Shown here: positions 17,599 to 26,283 of the stretch, one piece after another
Position numbering within the stretch: the stretch's first letter is position 1
Layout of the letters: every line of letters begins with the position of its first letter
Assembly (NCBI GenBank): GCA_041738285.1
Contig: JBGSQB010000105.1
Coordinates: forward strand, 1-55,085
DNA from: SZUA-521 sp041738285
GTDB lineage: Bacteria; Pseudomonadota; Gammaproteobacteria; Pseudomonadales; Azotimanducaceae
Reading direction: 5' to 3'
DNA: 55,085 bases
The notes under the pieces: model-generated
What the model saw: the letters and a program-made list of their open reading frames with translations, nothing else
What the model was told of the DNA's origin: nothing
Database searches by the model: none
Translations under genes and position numbers: made by a program

Positions 17599-18060
17599 GT
17601 GAGCTACTCGCTGGCGATACAGACTCAGGACTTCGACGTCAGTGCAGAGTGGCGTGCAATGCGCGCGCAGGTGGCGGGGAACGCCGGTGCCGTCGCGGCG
17701 TTCTGCGGGCTCGTACGCGACCGCTTCGAGAGCGCCGCCGTGAGTACGTTGTTCCTGGAACACTACCCCGGGATGACCGAGCGCAGCATCGAAGTGATTC
17801 TCGAATCGGCATTCGAACGGTTCGATCTGCAGGCGGTTCGCGTGATTCACCGCGTAGGTACGCTGCATCCGGGTGATCAGATCGTGCTCGTATTGTGTGC
17901 GTCGGCGCATCGCGCCGCGGCTTTCGATGCGTGCCAGTTCGTCATGGACTACTTGAAGACCGATGCCCTGTTCTGGAAGAAAGAGTCGGGCGGTGCGGGT
18001 GACCGTTGGGTCGACTCCACGGCTGGGGATCATGAACGGTCCGGGCGTTGGAAGGGCTAG
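17599..18060 (+). CDS. moaE: molybdopterin synthase catalytic subunit
   Basis: 153 residues. Motifs are FCGLVRD, LEHYPGMTE, IHRVGTLHPGD and MDYLKTDALFWKKE, the last with the catalytic lysines. Together with MoaD it inserts the dithiolene sulfurs. It starts with GTG 3 bases after moaD. Its end overlaps rluE convergently by 4 bases. Confidence 0.95.
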   Translation: MSYSLAIQTQDFDVSAEWRAMRAQVAGNAGAVAAFCGLVRDRFESAAVSTLFLEHYPGMTERSIEVILESAFERFDLQAVRVIHRVGTLHPGDQIVLVLCASAHRAAAFDACQFVMDYLKTDALFWKKESGGAGDRWVDSTAGDHERSGRWKG

Positions 18061-18620
18061 CGTGCTGTCTTCGGCAGGTGAACGATGTGGGTCCGAGATT
18101 CACCCGCGGCAAGACCATCGAGACGCCATGGACCGATCTGCGTTCGGATGAGCCGCAACACCGGGTGGCCGACCGCCGCCATCATCCGGCGCACCTGCCG
18201 GTTGCGGCCGCTCGTCAGAGTGACTGTGAACCAGCTGCTTGTTGCTACGCGATGTGCCGCCAATGGCGGATTGCGAGGCTGCACCCAATCCGGCTGATCG
18301 ATCGCACCCGCCGAGGTGGCTCGCGCGAGTCCATCGCTCAGCCGGACGCCTTCGAGAAGTTGTTGGCACGCAAACCCATCCGGTGCGCCTTCCACCTGCA
18401 CGATGTAGACCTTCTCGAGCTTATGGCGCGGGTCGGCTATTCGCGCCTGCATGGCGCCGTCGTCGGTGAGCAAGAGCAGACCTTCAGAGTCCTGATCCAG
18501 GCGCCCGGCCGGATACACGCCCTTGGTTGCGATGAATTCGCGCAGCGTGGCCCGGCTCTGTGAGTCGGTGAACTGAGAGAGCACGCCATACGGCTTATGA
18601 AGGGTGATCAGTCGCGCCAT
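18057..18620 (-). CDS. rluE: 23S rRNA pseudouridine synthase RluE-like
   Basis: 187 residues of the RsuA/RluB/E/F family. The catalytic Asp lies in AGRLDQDSEGLLLLT and the C-terminal block reads GRNRQVRRMMAAVGHPVLRL. There is no S4 domain, as expected for RluE, which modifies U2457. The start is taken at the ATG of MARLITLHKPYG (18620); an upstream ATG at 18635 is possible. Confidence 0.85.
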   Translation of the reverse strand: MARLITLHKPYGVLSQFTDSQSRATLREFIATKGVYPAGRLDQDSEGLLLLTDDGAMQARIADPRHKLEKVYIVQVEGAPDGFACQQLLEGVRLSDGLARATSAGAIDQPDWVQPRNPPLAAHRVATSSWFTVTLTSGRNRQVRRMMAAVGHPVLRLIRTQIGPWRLDGLAAGESRTHIVHLPKTAR

Positions 18621-18645
18621 GGCTATTCGGGGCAAATGCCGATGC

Positions 18646-18651
18646 TATAAT
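18646..18651 (+). promoter_or_regulatory. extended -10 promoter element of icd
   Basis: A consensus TATAAT preceded by TGC (extended -10, TGnTATAAT) lies 43 bases before the icd ATG. No good -35 is visible, which is tolerated with an extended -10. Confidence 0.6.
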
Positions 18652-18693
18652 GCGCCGCTTCGCCGAGACCTGCGATATTCAACGGAGTAGTCA

Positions 18694-19950
18694 ATGGGAT
18701 ACAAACATATCGTGGTGCCCAAGGGTGGCGCCAAGATCACCGCCAAGAAGGACGGATCGCTCAACGTCCCGGATAACCCGATCATCCCCTTCATCGAAGG
18801 TGACGGCATCGGCGTCGACATCACGCCCGTGATGATCAAGGTCGTCGATGCGGCAGTGGCCAAAGCCTATGGCGGAAAACGCAAAATCCATTGGATGGAA
18901 ATCTACTCCGGTGAGAAGTCGCTCGAGGTCTACGGCGAAGACCAGTGGATGCCCCAGGAAACGCTCGATGCGATGCGCGAGTTCATCGTCGGAATCAAGG
19001 GGCCAATGACGACGCCAGTCGGCGGCGGCATTCGATCCCTGAACGTTGCACTGCGTCAGGAACTCGACCTGTACGTGTGTCTGCGCCCAGTGCGATGGTT
19101 TACCGGCGTGCCCAGCCCGGTATTGCACCCGGGCAAGACCGACATGGTGATCTTTCGTGAGAACACGGAGGACATTTACGCGGGTGTCGAGTGGGAGGCG
19201 GACAGCGCGGGCGCCAAGAAGCTGCTCAAGTTTCTGCGCGAGGAGATGGGCGTCAGCAAGATCCGTTTCACCGACCATTGCGGCGTCGGCATCAAGCCGA
19301 TTTCCGAGGAAGGCACCAAGCGTCTGGTGCGGCGGGCGATTCAGTACACGATCGATGAGGACCGTTCGTCGCTGACGTTTGTCCACAAGGGCAACATCAT
19401 GAAGTTCACCGAAGGTGCCTTCAAAGATTGGGGCTACGAGCTCGCGCGTGAGGAGTTCGGCGCCAAGCCGCTCGATGGTGGGCCATGGCACGAGCTGAAG
19501 AACCCGAAAACCGGCAAGCGGATCGTGTTCAAGGACGTGATTGCCGACGCCATGTTGCAGCAGGTGCTCACGCGCCCCGACGAATACAGTGTGATCGCCA
19601 CAATGAACCTCAATGGCGACTATCTGTCGGACGCACTGGCGGCGCAGGTGGGCGGAATCGGAATCGCACCCGGCGCAAATCTCGGGGATCCCGTTGCCAT
19701 GTTCGAGGCGACCCATGGCACGGCGCCCAAGTACGCAGGTCAAGACAAGGTCAATCCGGGATCACTCATCCTGTCTGCCGAGATGATGCTCCGCCACATG
19801 GGATGGCGTGAGGCGGCGGATCTGATCATCAAGGGCACCGAAGGCGCAATCGGCCAGAAGACGGTGACCTACGACTTCGAGCGCCTGATGACGGGTGCGA
19901 AGCTGCTCAAGTGCTCGGAGTTCGGCGACGCGATGATCGCCAAGATGTGA
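18694..19950 (+). CDS. icd: NADP-dependent isocitrate dehydrogenase
   Basis: 418 residues, the E. coli Icd length. The substrate and regulatory loop (GGGIRSLNVALRQ) contains the serine phosphorylated by AceK in relatives. FRENTEDIYAGVEW and IAPGANLGD-like segments are also present. It converts isocitrate to 2-oxoglutarate and so competes with the glyoxylate shunt, to which the malate synthase at 10.4 kb belongs. It is convergent with cspD, 6 bases away. Confidence 0.96.
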   Translation: MGYKHIVVPKGGAKITAKKDGSLNVPDNPIIPFIEGDGIGVDITPVMIKVVDAAVAKAYGGKRKIHWMEIYSGEKSLEVYGEDQWMPQETLDAMREFIVGIKGPMTTPVGGGIRSLNVALRQELDLYVCLRPVRWFTGVPSPVLHPGKTDMVIFRENTEDIYAGVEWEADSAGAKKLLKFLREEMGVSKIRFTDHCGVGIKPISEEGTKRLVRRAIQYTIDEDRSSLTFVHKGNIMKFTEGAFKDWGYELAREEFGAKPLDGGPWHELKNPKTGKRIVFKDVIADAMLQQVLTRPDEYSVIATMNLNGDYLSDALAAQVGGIGIAPGANLGDPVAMFEATHGTAPKYAGQDKVNPGSLILSAEMMLRHMGWREAADLIIKGTEGAIGQKTVTYDFERLMTGAKLLKCSEFGDAMIAKM

Positions 19951-19956
19951 AAATGG

Positions 19957-20265
19957 TCAGCGCGAGTCGGCGAGTTCGCCCTGCGCGGTACGCGTCGGAC
20001 GGGCCGTCGCGGCCGGTGCGTCGGATGCTGGTTCGTTGGAAGAAAGCTCCGACGCGGTGATTTCCGCGGGGCGGATGTTGACCGCATGCAGACCCTTCGG
20101 ACCTTGTTGAATGTCAAAATCTACCAGCTGACCGGCTTTCAGCGTCTTGTAGCCGTCCATCTGGATCGATGAAAAATGAGCAAACAGATCTTCGCCACCG
20201 GTGAGCGCGAGTACGAACCCGTAGCCCTTGGCGTTGTTGAACCACTTCACTTTGCCAGTCGCCAT
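19957..20265 (-). CDS. cspD: CspD-like cold-shock domain protein with C-terminal tail
   Basis: 102 residues. Residues 1-70 are a cold-shock domain (GKVKWFNNAKGYGFV with RNP1, DLFAHFSSI with RNP2) that binds single-stranded nucleic acid. The remaining 30 residues form a low-complexity Ala/Ser/Pro/Thr tail that E. coli CspD (74 residues) lacks. The position next to divergent clpS-clpA matches the usual cspD locus. A strong GGGGGAGG ribosome site precedes the ATG at 20265. Confidence 0.88.
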   Translation of the reverse strand: MATGKVKWFNNAKGYGFVLALTGGEDLFAHFSSIQMDGYKTLKAGQLVDFDIQQGPKGLHAVNIRPAEITASELSSNEPASDAPAATARPTRTAQGELADSR

Positions 20266-20275
20266 GGCGACGAAA

Positions 20276-20343
20276 CCTCCCCCGCGAAGTTTGCCAACTG
20301 CGCCACACGCACTTGACAACCAAGCAAACTTCGAATCCGCGGG
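20276..20343 (-). promoter_or_regulatory. leader hairpin over the cspD ribosome-binding site
   Basis: In the cspD leader the perfect 10-base arms CGAAGTTTGC (read at 20324-20333 and 20285-20294) enclose a 29-base loop. After a bulge, outer CCCG (20340-20343) can pair with CGGG (20281-20284). The CGGG overlaps the start of the GGGGGAGG ribosome site (20276-20283). Transcription through it is assumed. Confidence 0.45.
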
Positions 20344-20473
20344 TCACTTTCCTCCTTCTCCCTGATGTAGTCAAGGCCAGTGGGTACGCGGCTTGCGCGC
20401 GCAGACAGCGTGGAGGCCTTCACGCTATGATCACTGCTGTTGGGTCATGCTCCGAGGTACAGCGAGCAGGGCG

Positions 20474-20833
20474 ATGAACGAGTTCGATATTCAACTAAGC
20501 TTGTCGAAGGGGTCGTCGGGATCGGACCCGGAACGAGATGTGGGACAGGCAGTCGCGACAGCGAAGCCCAAGCTCAAGCGACCGGCCATGTACAAAGTGA
20601 TCCTGTTGAACGACGACTACACGCCCATGGAGTTCGTGGTTCATGTACTCGAGCGGTTCTTCGGTATGAATCGTGAGAAGGCGACTCAGATCATGCTGAC
20701 CGTGCACACGGCGGGTAGCGCCGTTGTCGGCATCTTTCCGCGGGACGTGGCGGAAACTAAATCGGAGCAGGTGAATCAATATGCCCAGGAAAACCATCAC
20801 CCGCTCATTTCACAGATCGAAATGACGGATTAA
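20474..20833 (+). CDS. clpS: ClpS, N-degron adaptor of ClpA
   Basis: 119 residues. The core has YKVILLNDDYTPMEFVVHVL, where the DD and following residues form the N-degron pocket, and MLTVHTAGSAVVGIF. It delivers proteins with N-terminal Leu, Phe, Tyr or Trp to ClpAP. The N-terminal extension of about 38 residues is a little longer than in E. coli ClpS (106). The ATG at 20474 has an AGCAGGGCG ribosome site. It is followed by clpA after 8 bases. Confidence 0.94.
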   Translation: MNEFDIQLSLSKGSSGSDPERDVGQAVATAKPKLKRPAMYKVILLNDDYTPMEFVVHVLERFFGMNREKATQIMLTVHTAGSAVVGIFPRDVAETKSEQVNQYAQENHHPLISQIEMTD

Positions 20834-20841
20834 GTGAGAAC

Positions 20842-23121
20842 ATGCTGAGCAAAGACCTAGAAGTGACGCTGAATCTGGCCTTCAAAGAAGCCCGAGCCAA
20901 ACGCCACGAGTTCATGACGGTGGAGCACCTGTTGCTTGCGCTGCTGGATAACTCCGTGGCCGTCGAGGTCCTCAAGGCCGTCGGCGCAGATGTCGATCGC
21001 CTGCGCAAAGAGCTTTCGGAATTCATCGAGTCGACCACCCCGCTCATTCCCGCTGGGGACTCCGAGCGCGAGACGCAGCCGACCCTGGGATTTCAGCGTG
21101 TTCTGCAGCGCGCCGTGTTTCACGTTCAGTCATCTGGTCGCAAGGAAGTCACGGGCGCCAATGTCCTGGTCGCGATCTTCAGCGAGCAGGAAAGCCAGGC
21201 GGTGTTCTTCCTGAAACAGCAAAACGTTGCGCGCATCGATGTGGTCAACTTCATCGCCCATGGCATCTCGAAAGTGGCGGGGCAGGAAGACCCCGAGCAC
21301 GCGGAACAGTCTGAGGAGGAGGGGGGCGCGGCGCCGGGCGAGACACCCCAGCAGAGTGCACTGGAAGCGTTCGCCACTAATCTCAATGAGCAGGCGCGCA
21401 ATGGTCGCATAGATCCCCTCGTAGGTCGCGAGGCCGAGCTCGAGCGCGTCATTCAGATTCTTTGCCGGCGCCGCAAGAACAATCCGTTGTTGGTGGGAGA
21501 ATCGGGCGTGGGTAAGACGGCAATCGCCGAGGGCCTCGCCAAGCGCATCGTCGACAAGCAGGTACCCGACGTCGTTGCCAAGGGCACTGTCTATACGTTG
21601 GACCTCGGAGCCCTCCTGGCCGGCACCAAGTACCGCGGCGACTTCGAGAAGCGGTTCAAGATGCTGCTCGGTGAACTGAAGAAGAAGCCCAACGCCATTC
21701 TCTTCATCGACGAGATCCACACGATCATCGGTGCAGGCGCGGCTTCGGGTGGCGTGATGGATGCATCCAATCTGCTCAAGCCGCTCCTGACCTCCGGCGA
21801 TCTGCGCTGCATGGGTTCGACCACGTACCAGGAATTCCGCGGCATCTTCGAGAAGGATCGTGCGCTAGCGCGCCGCTTTCAGAAGATCGATGTGACGGAA
21901 CCGAACGTCACCGATACCTACCAGATACTCAAAGGTCTGAAATCGCGCTTCGAAGATCACTATCAGATCCGCTACACGGACAAGGCATTACGGGCCGCGG
22001 CCGAGCTGTCGGAGCGCTACATCACCGATCGTTTCCTGCCCGACAAGGCGATCGACGTCATCGACGAGGCCGGCGCTGCGCAGAAGCTGCTGCCGCCGAG
22101 CCGCCGCAAGAAGACGATTGGGGCGCCTGACATCGAGCAGGTGGTAGCGAAGATCGCGCGCATTCCGTCGGCGCAGGTGACGTCATCGGATAAGGAGTCG
22201 CTGAGGGGCCTCGATCAGAAACTGAAGATGGTCGTGTTCGGCCAGGACGAAGCGATCGACATGCTGGCATCAGCCATCAAGTTGTCGCGAGCGGGTCTCA
22301 AGTCCGGCGACAAGCCGATCGGTTCGTTTCTGTTCGCGGGGCCCACGGGTGTCGGTAAGACCGAAGTATCGCGACAGCTCGCCAACATCATGGGCGTCGA
22401 GCTGTTGCGCTTCGACATGTCCGAGTACATGGAGCGGCACACGGTTTCGCGACTCATTGGTGCGCCTCCCGGCTACGTCGGATTCGATCAGGGCGGACTG
22501 CTGACTGAGGCGATCACCAAGCATCCGCACAGCGTGCTGCTGCTCGACGAAATCGAGAAAGCGCACCCCGAGGTCTTCAATCTGCTGCTGCAGGTCATGG
22601 ACCATGGCACGCTGACGGACAACAACGGCCGCAAGGCCGACTTCCGCAACGTGGTGCTGATCATGACGACGAACGCCGGCGCCCAGGAATCGAGCCGCGC
22701 CTCCATCGGCTTCACCGAGCAGAATCACTCAGTCGATGCGCTCGAAGCGATCAAGAAGATGTTCACGCCGGAATTCCGTAACCGACTCGACGCCACCATT
22801 CAGTTCAATGCGCTGAACATGGATGTGATCAAGACCGTGGTCGACAAGTTCCTGACCGAACTGCAGGCGCAGCTCGACGAAAAACGCGTGCAACTCGACG
22901 TCGATGAGTCCGCTCGCGAGTGGCTGGCCCGTGAAGGCTACGATGAAAAGATGGGTGCGCGCCCAATGCAGCGTCTGATTCAGGACAAGATCAAGCGCAA
23001 TCTCGCGGAGGACATCCTGTTCGGTGACCTCTCCCACGGCGGTACGGTGTCCGTGACTGTCCGTGATGGCGACCTCGCGCTCGATATCGAGCCGAGCAAG
23101 GCTACCGCGCGCGAAACGTAA
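20842..23121 (+). CDS. clpA: ClpA, ATP-dependent unfoldase of ClpAP
   Basis: 759 residues. It has an N-terminal Clp-N double repeat (1-145), an acidic linker (EDPEHAEQSEEEGG), a first AAA+ domain with GESGVGKT at 219-226, and a second with GPTGVGKT at 500-507. An IGF tripeptide stands where ClpA/ClpX have the IGF/IGL loop that docks on ClpP. ClpP itself is not in the window. It unfolds N-degron and ssrA-tagged substrates. Its end overlaps infA convergently by 20 bases. Confidence 0.96.
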   Translation: MLSKDLEVTLNLAFKEARAKRHEFMTVEHLLLALLDNSVAVEVLKAVGADVDRLRKELSEFIESTTPLIPAGDSERETQPTLGFQRVLQRAVFHVQSSGRKEVTGANVLVAIFSEQESQAVFFLKQQNVARIDVVNFIAHGISKVAGQEDPEHAEQSEEEGGAAPGETPQQSALEAFATNLNEQARNGRIDPLVGREAELERVIQILCRRRKNNPLLVGESGVGKTAIAEGLAKRIVDKQVPDVVAKGTVYTLDLGALLAGTKYRGDFEKRFKMLLGELKKKPNAILFIDEIHTIIGAGAASGGVMDASNLLKPLLTSGDLRCMGSTTYQEFRGIFEKDRALARRFQKIDVTEPNVTDTYQILKGLKSRFEDHYQIRYTDKALRAAAELSERYITDRFLPDKAIDVIDEAGAAQKLLPPSRRKKTIGAPDIEQVVAKIARIPSAQVTSSDKESLRGLDQKLKMVVFGQDEAIDMLASAIKLSRAGLKSGDKPIGSFLFAGPTGVGKTEVSRQLANIMGVELLRFDMSEYMERHTVSRLIGAPPGYVGFDQGGLLTEAITKHPHSVLLLDEIEKAHPEVFNLLLQVMDHGTLTDNNGRKADFRNVVLIMTTNAGAQESSRASIGFTEQNHSVDALEAIKKMFTPEFRNRLDATIQFNALNMDVIKTVVDKFLTELQAQLDEKRVQLDVDESAREWLAREGYDEKMGARPMQRLIQDKIKRNLAEDILFGDLSHGGTVSVTVRDGDLALDIEPSKATARET

Positions 23122-23320
23122 TCCGGCCCTTGGTGAGATCGTACGGGGTGAGTTCCACCTTGACGCGATCGCCGGTGATGAGGCGAATGTAGTTCTTCCT
23201 CATCTTGCCTGAGATGTGCGCGGTCACGACGTGGCCGTTCTCGAGTTCGACGCGAAAGGTGGTGTTCGGAAGGGTGTCCACAATGGTCCCTTCCATCTCA
23301 ATCTGTTCTTCCTTTGCCAT
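23102..23320 (-). CDS. infA: translation initiation factor IF-1
   Basis: 72 residues, exactly the family length, an OB-fold protein starting MAKEEQIEMEGTI and ending DLTKGRITFR. It occupies the ribosomal A site during initiation. The frame extends upstream to 23383 but only this part is IF-1. The location between clpA and bpt matches the common gammaproteobacterial order. Confidence 0.97.
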   Translation of the reverse strand: MAKEEQIEMEGTIVDTLPNTTFRVELENGHVVTAHISGKMRKNYIRLITGDRVKVELTPYDLTKGRITFRAR

Positions 23321-23424
23321 GAGGCGAGGGAGGTGCTCTAAAAAAACGTGGCGCATTCTGACGCAAGCGCGCGGCGATGGCAAAGCGTCTCACGCGTTCC
23401 AAGCGGAACTGGTGAGCGGTTTCC

Positions 23425-24135
23425 CTAGTTCATGAGCACCCAGCGGTCATTGATGAGCAGCTCCGCCGGCCGGAAGTCCGTCTTGTAGCGCATCTTGGCG
23501 CAATCCCTGATCCAGTAACCCATGTACAGGTAGGGCAACCCCATCTCTTTGCACTGCCGAATCTGACTCAGGATCGCGAACACGCCAAGGCTTCGGTCCG
23601 CCATCGTCGGATCGAAGAAAGTGTAGATCGCCGACAACCCGTCACCCATGGTGTCCGTGACCGCAACACCGACCAGGTTGGCGCGATCGTGGAGGGTCAA
23701 GAAATGCGTGCGGCTCCAACTGGACAGCAGAAACGAGCGAAACTGATCTTCACTGGGTGGATACATGTCGCCGTTCCAATGGCGCCCCTCGATGTAGCGC
23801 GAATACAGATCGAACGCGGTCGCTGAGCATACGGGCGACTCGAGGCCAACCCGTAAATCGGCGTTCTGCTTCTCCACGCGCCGGAATCGGCGCGTGTGCT
23901 GGAACTGTGCGACCGGGACGCGCACCGGCACGCAGGCCTGACAACCTTCACAGTGTGGCCGGTAGAGATGGCTGCCGCTGCGGCGGAACCCTGCCGACGA
24001 CAGCGTGCTGTACAACTCCTGGCTGACGGCCTCGCGGGGATCCAAGAACAGCGTACGCGCACTGCGATCGTTCAAGTAGCTGCAGGGGTGCGACGGCGTC
24101 AGATAGAACTGCTTTTCGCTCAGCTCATCCTTCAT
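23425..24135 (-). CDS. bpt: aspartate/glutamate leucyltransferase (Bpt/Ate-like)
   Basis: 236 residues. The N-terminal Cys cluster (CSYL, HCEGCQACVPVRV) and the C-terminal YWIRDCAKMRYKTDFRP are typical of bacterial Bpt. It transfers Leu from tRNA to proteins with N-terminal Asp or Glu, making them ClpS substrates. Its start overlaps the end of aat by 11 bases, so the two transferases are coupled. Confidence 0.93.
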   Translation of the reverse strand: MKDELSEKQFYLTPSHPCSYLNDRSARTLFLDPREAVSQELYSTLSSAGFRRSGSHLYRPHCEGCQACVPVRVPVAQFQHTRRFRRVEKQNADLRVGLESPVCSATAFDLYSRYIEGRHWNGDMYPPSEDQFRSFLLSSWSRTHFLTLHDRANLVGVAVTDTMGDGLSAIYTFFDPTMADRSLGVFAILSQIRQCKEMGLPYLYMGYWIRDCAKMRYKTDFRPAELLINDRWVLMN

Positions 24136-24877
24136 CGGATGTTCCCTTTCCGTAGTCGGGATCCGCGTCCCGGGTCCAAGGGCCTTTACGATCCGGCCAG
24201 TCCAGATTATGGGCCAAGTCAGCGAGGAACGCGTCCCGGGAAACCGTGACGGCGCCCATGCTTTGTAGATGTGGGTTCAGCATCTGGCAGTCGATGAAGG
24301 GGAATTGCCAGCGGCTCATGTGATGCGCGAGGAAAACCAGTGCGACTTTGGATGCATCGGCAGCGCGACTGAACATCGATTCGCCGAAGAACATCCGGCC
24401 GAGCGACAGCCCATAGAGCCCGCCAACGAGATCGCCCTTCTGCCAGCATTCGACAGAGTGTGCAAAGCCCATCAGATGCAGTTCCGCATAGGCGGCGGCC
24501 ATCGCGGGGGTGATCCAGGTACCCGTGATCTCTCGCGCGTCTCGACCGCCACGCTCCGCGCAGCCTGCGATCACGCTGCGGAATGCGGTGTCGAAGGTGA
24601 CCGTGAATTCGCGTCGTCGCAGTCGTTTGCGAAGACTGCGTGACACCTTCACCGAGTCCGGCCGCAATATGGCGCGGGGGTCCGGAGACCACCACATCAT
24701 GGGTTCCGAGTCGTCACTGAACCAGGGAAAGATGCCGACGCGATAGGCCGCGAGGATGCGGCCGGGCGCCAGGTCGCCACCGATTGCCACCAGTCCGTTT
24801 GGGTCGTCGAGCGCCGTCCTGGGGTCCGGAAACTCATAGCGCGATGGATGCAGCCATCGCGAACGCGGCCCGGGCAC
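24125..24877 (-). CDS. aat: leucyl/phenylalanyl-tRNA-protein transferase
   Basis: 250 residues. Motifs are GLVAIGGDLAPGRILAAY, GIFPWF, MWWSPDPRAIL and FGESMFSRAADASK. It adds Leu or Phe to proteins with N-terminal Lys or Arg, creating primary N-degrons for ClpS-ClpAP. The GTG at 24877 starts 1 base after the trxB stop. The MPGPRSRWLHPSRYEFPDP start has the family's usual Y/F-P-D-P near the N-terminus. Confidence 0.95.
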   Translation of the reverse strand: MPGPRSRWLHPSRYEFPDPRTALDDPNGLVAIGGDLAPGRILAAYRVGIFPWFSDDSEPMMWWSPDPRAILRPDSVKVSRSLRKRLRRREFTVTFDTAFRSVIAGCAERGGRDAREITGTWITPAMAAAYAELHLMGFAHSVECWQKGDLVGGLYGLSLGRMFFGESMFSRAADASKVALVFLAHHMSRWQFPFIDCQMLNPHLQSMGAVTVSRDAFLADLAHNLDWPDRKGPWTRDADPDYGKGTSDEG

Positions 24878-24878
24878 T

Positions 24879-25841
24879 TCAGGCCTTGGCTTGGGCGTCT
24901 AGATATTTTTCGGCGTCGAGGGCGGCCATGCAGCCGAACCCGGCCGATGTGATCGCCTGCCGGTAGACGTGGTCGGCGACGTCGCCAGCCGCGAACACCC
25001 CAGGAACACTCGTTTCGGTGGCGTTGCCGTCGATGCCGCTGCGGATCCGGATATAGCCGCCCTTCATGGCGAGCTGACCTTCGAACAGTCCGGTGTTGGG
25101 CGTGTGACCGATGGCGATGAAGACGCCCATCAGGGGCACCGCCTTGACGGCATCGTCTTTGGTCGAGCGCAACTTCACGCCGGTGACACCCGAGGCATCG
25201 CCAACGACTTCATCGAGGGTGTGGTTCCAAAGCAGGTCGATTTTGCCTTCCTTCGCCCTGGCGAACAGGCGGTCCTGCATGATCTTTTCGGCACGCAATT
25301 CTTCACGGCGGTGCACCAGGTGGACCCGGCTGGCGATGTTGGCGAGATAGAGCGCCTCTTCGACCGCGGTGTTGCCGCCGCCAATCACCGCAACCTCCTT
25401 GCCGCGATAGAAGAACCCGTCGCAGGTGGCGCAGGCCGACACGCCCTTTCCTTTGAACGCTTCTTCCGATGGCAGTCCGAGGTAGCGAGCCGAGGCACCG
25501 GTTGCGATGATCAGCGCATCGCAGCGGTAGTCGCCCTGGTCACCGATCAACCGAAACGGCGGCGAGCCCAACTCCACGGTGTGGATGTGATCATGCGTCG
25601 GTTTGACGCCGAATCGTTCGACGTGACGCTGCATGCGAACCATCAATTCGGGACCTTGCAGCCCCTCGACGTCGCCGGGCCAGTTGTCGACATCGGTCGT
25701 GGTGGTCAGTTGGCCACCGACCTCGACGCCTGTGATCAGGGCGGGATTGAGGTTTGCGCGTGCTGCGTAGAGCGCAGCGGTGTAGCCGGCCGGTCCGGAG
25801 CCGAGGACGACCAGGCGATGGTGAGAAGTGGGTAAGGTCAT
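24879..25841 (-). CDS. trxB: thioredoxin reductase
   Basis: 320 residues, low-molecular-weight TrxB. An FAD-binding GSGPAGYTAA lies at the N-terminus, the redox centre is C-A-T-C in SACATCDGFF, and the NADPH-binding segment is VIGGGNTAVEEAL. It keeps thioredoxin reduced. It lies in a minus-strand run with the PA4642-like gene upstream (ATGA overlap) and aat downstream. Confidence 0.96.
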   Translation of the reverse strand: MTLPTSHHRLVVLGSGPAGYTAALYAARANLNPALITGVEVGGQLTTTTDVDNWPGDVEGLQGPELMVRMQRHVERFGVKPTHDHIHTVELGSPPFRLIGDQGDYRCDALIIATGASARYLGLPSEEAFKGKGVSACATCDGFFYRGKEVAVIGGGNTAVEEALYLANIASRVHLVHRREELRAEKIMQDRLFARAKEGKIDLLWNHTLDEVVGDASGVTGVKLRSTKDDAVKAVPLMGVFIAIGHTPNTGLFEGQLAMKGGYIRIRSGIDGNATETSVPGVFAAGDVADHVYRQAITSAGFGCMAALDAEKYLDAQAKA

Positions 25842-26137
25842 CGCGTGTTGCCGCCGACGCGCTCGATCGAGGCGATGAACGGCCCTGCCAGTCTGTGGTT
25901 CGACACATGCTGAACAAATGACTCGCCACGGTCGTTGCGCGCGTGCACATCGTGGCCGCCGGCGACGAAGACCGTGATGTAGCGCTCGAAATCTTCGGGG
26001 CGCATGCTCCGATAGGCGCGCAACAACAGACGAAAGTCCGGGTGGTCGTCGTCGGATGCGGGGATGGGTTCGAGGAAGCTACGGACGCGTTCGTCGGTCC
26101 AGACCTCGTCGGTGATCGATTTCTTGTCGGGTCGCAT
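25838..26137 (-). CDS. PA4642-family protein, function unknown
   Basis: 99 residues with DKKSITDEVWTDERVRSFL followed by a small acidic domain (ASDDDHPDFRLLLRAYRSMRPEDFERYI). This resembles the Pseudomonas PA4642 family of uncharacterised small proteins. The ATG at 26137 was chosen because the family similarity begins there; an ATG at 26164 is also possible and the frame runs open to 26317. Its stop overlaps the trxB ATG. Confidence 0.7.
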   Translation of the reverse strand: MRPDKKSITDEVWTDERVRSFLEPIPASDDDHPDFRLLLRAYRSMRPEDFERYITVFVAGGHDVHARNDRGESFVQHVSNHRLAGPFIASIERVGGNTR

Positions 26138-26248
26138 GGCAGCTCGAATCGAAAAGCGCGACATGATACGCCAATGGGCGGGCAGGCCAAGGCCATTCAT
26201 ATGCTTGGTCGAGATATGGATAGTAACGTGCTGAAAGAAATAAGAAAT

Positions 26249-26277
26249 TTGTAGCAGGCACGAGCTAGGGATACACT
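26249..26277 (+). promoter_or_regulatory. putative promoter of ftsK
   Basis: TTGTAG (26249-26254), a 17-base spacer and TACACT (26272-26277). The start point would be expected near 26284, exactly at the first possible ftsK ATG. Confidence 0.4.
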
Positions 26278-26283
26278 CGCCCA

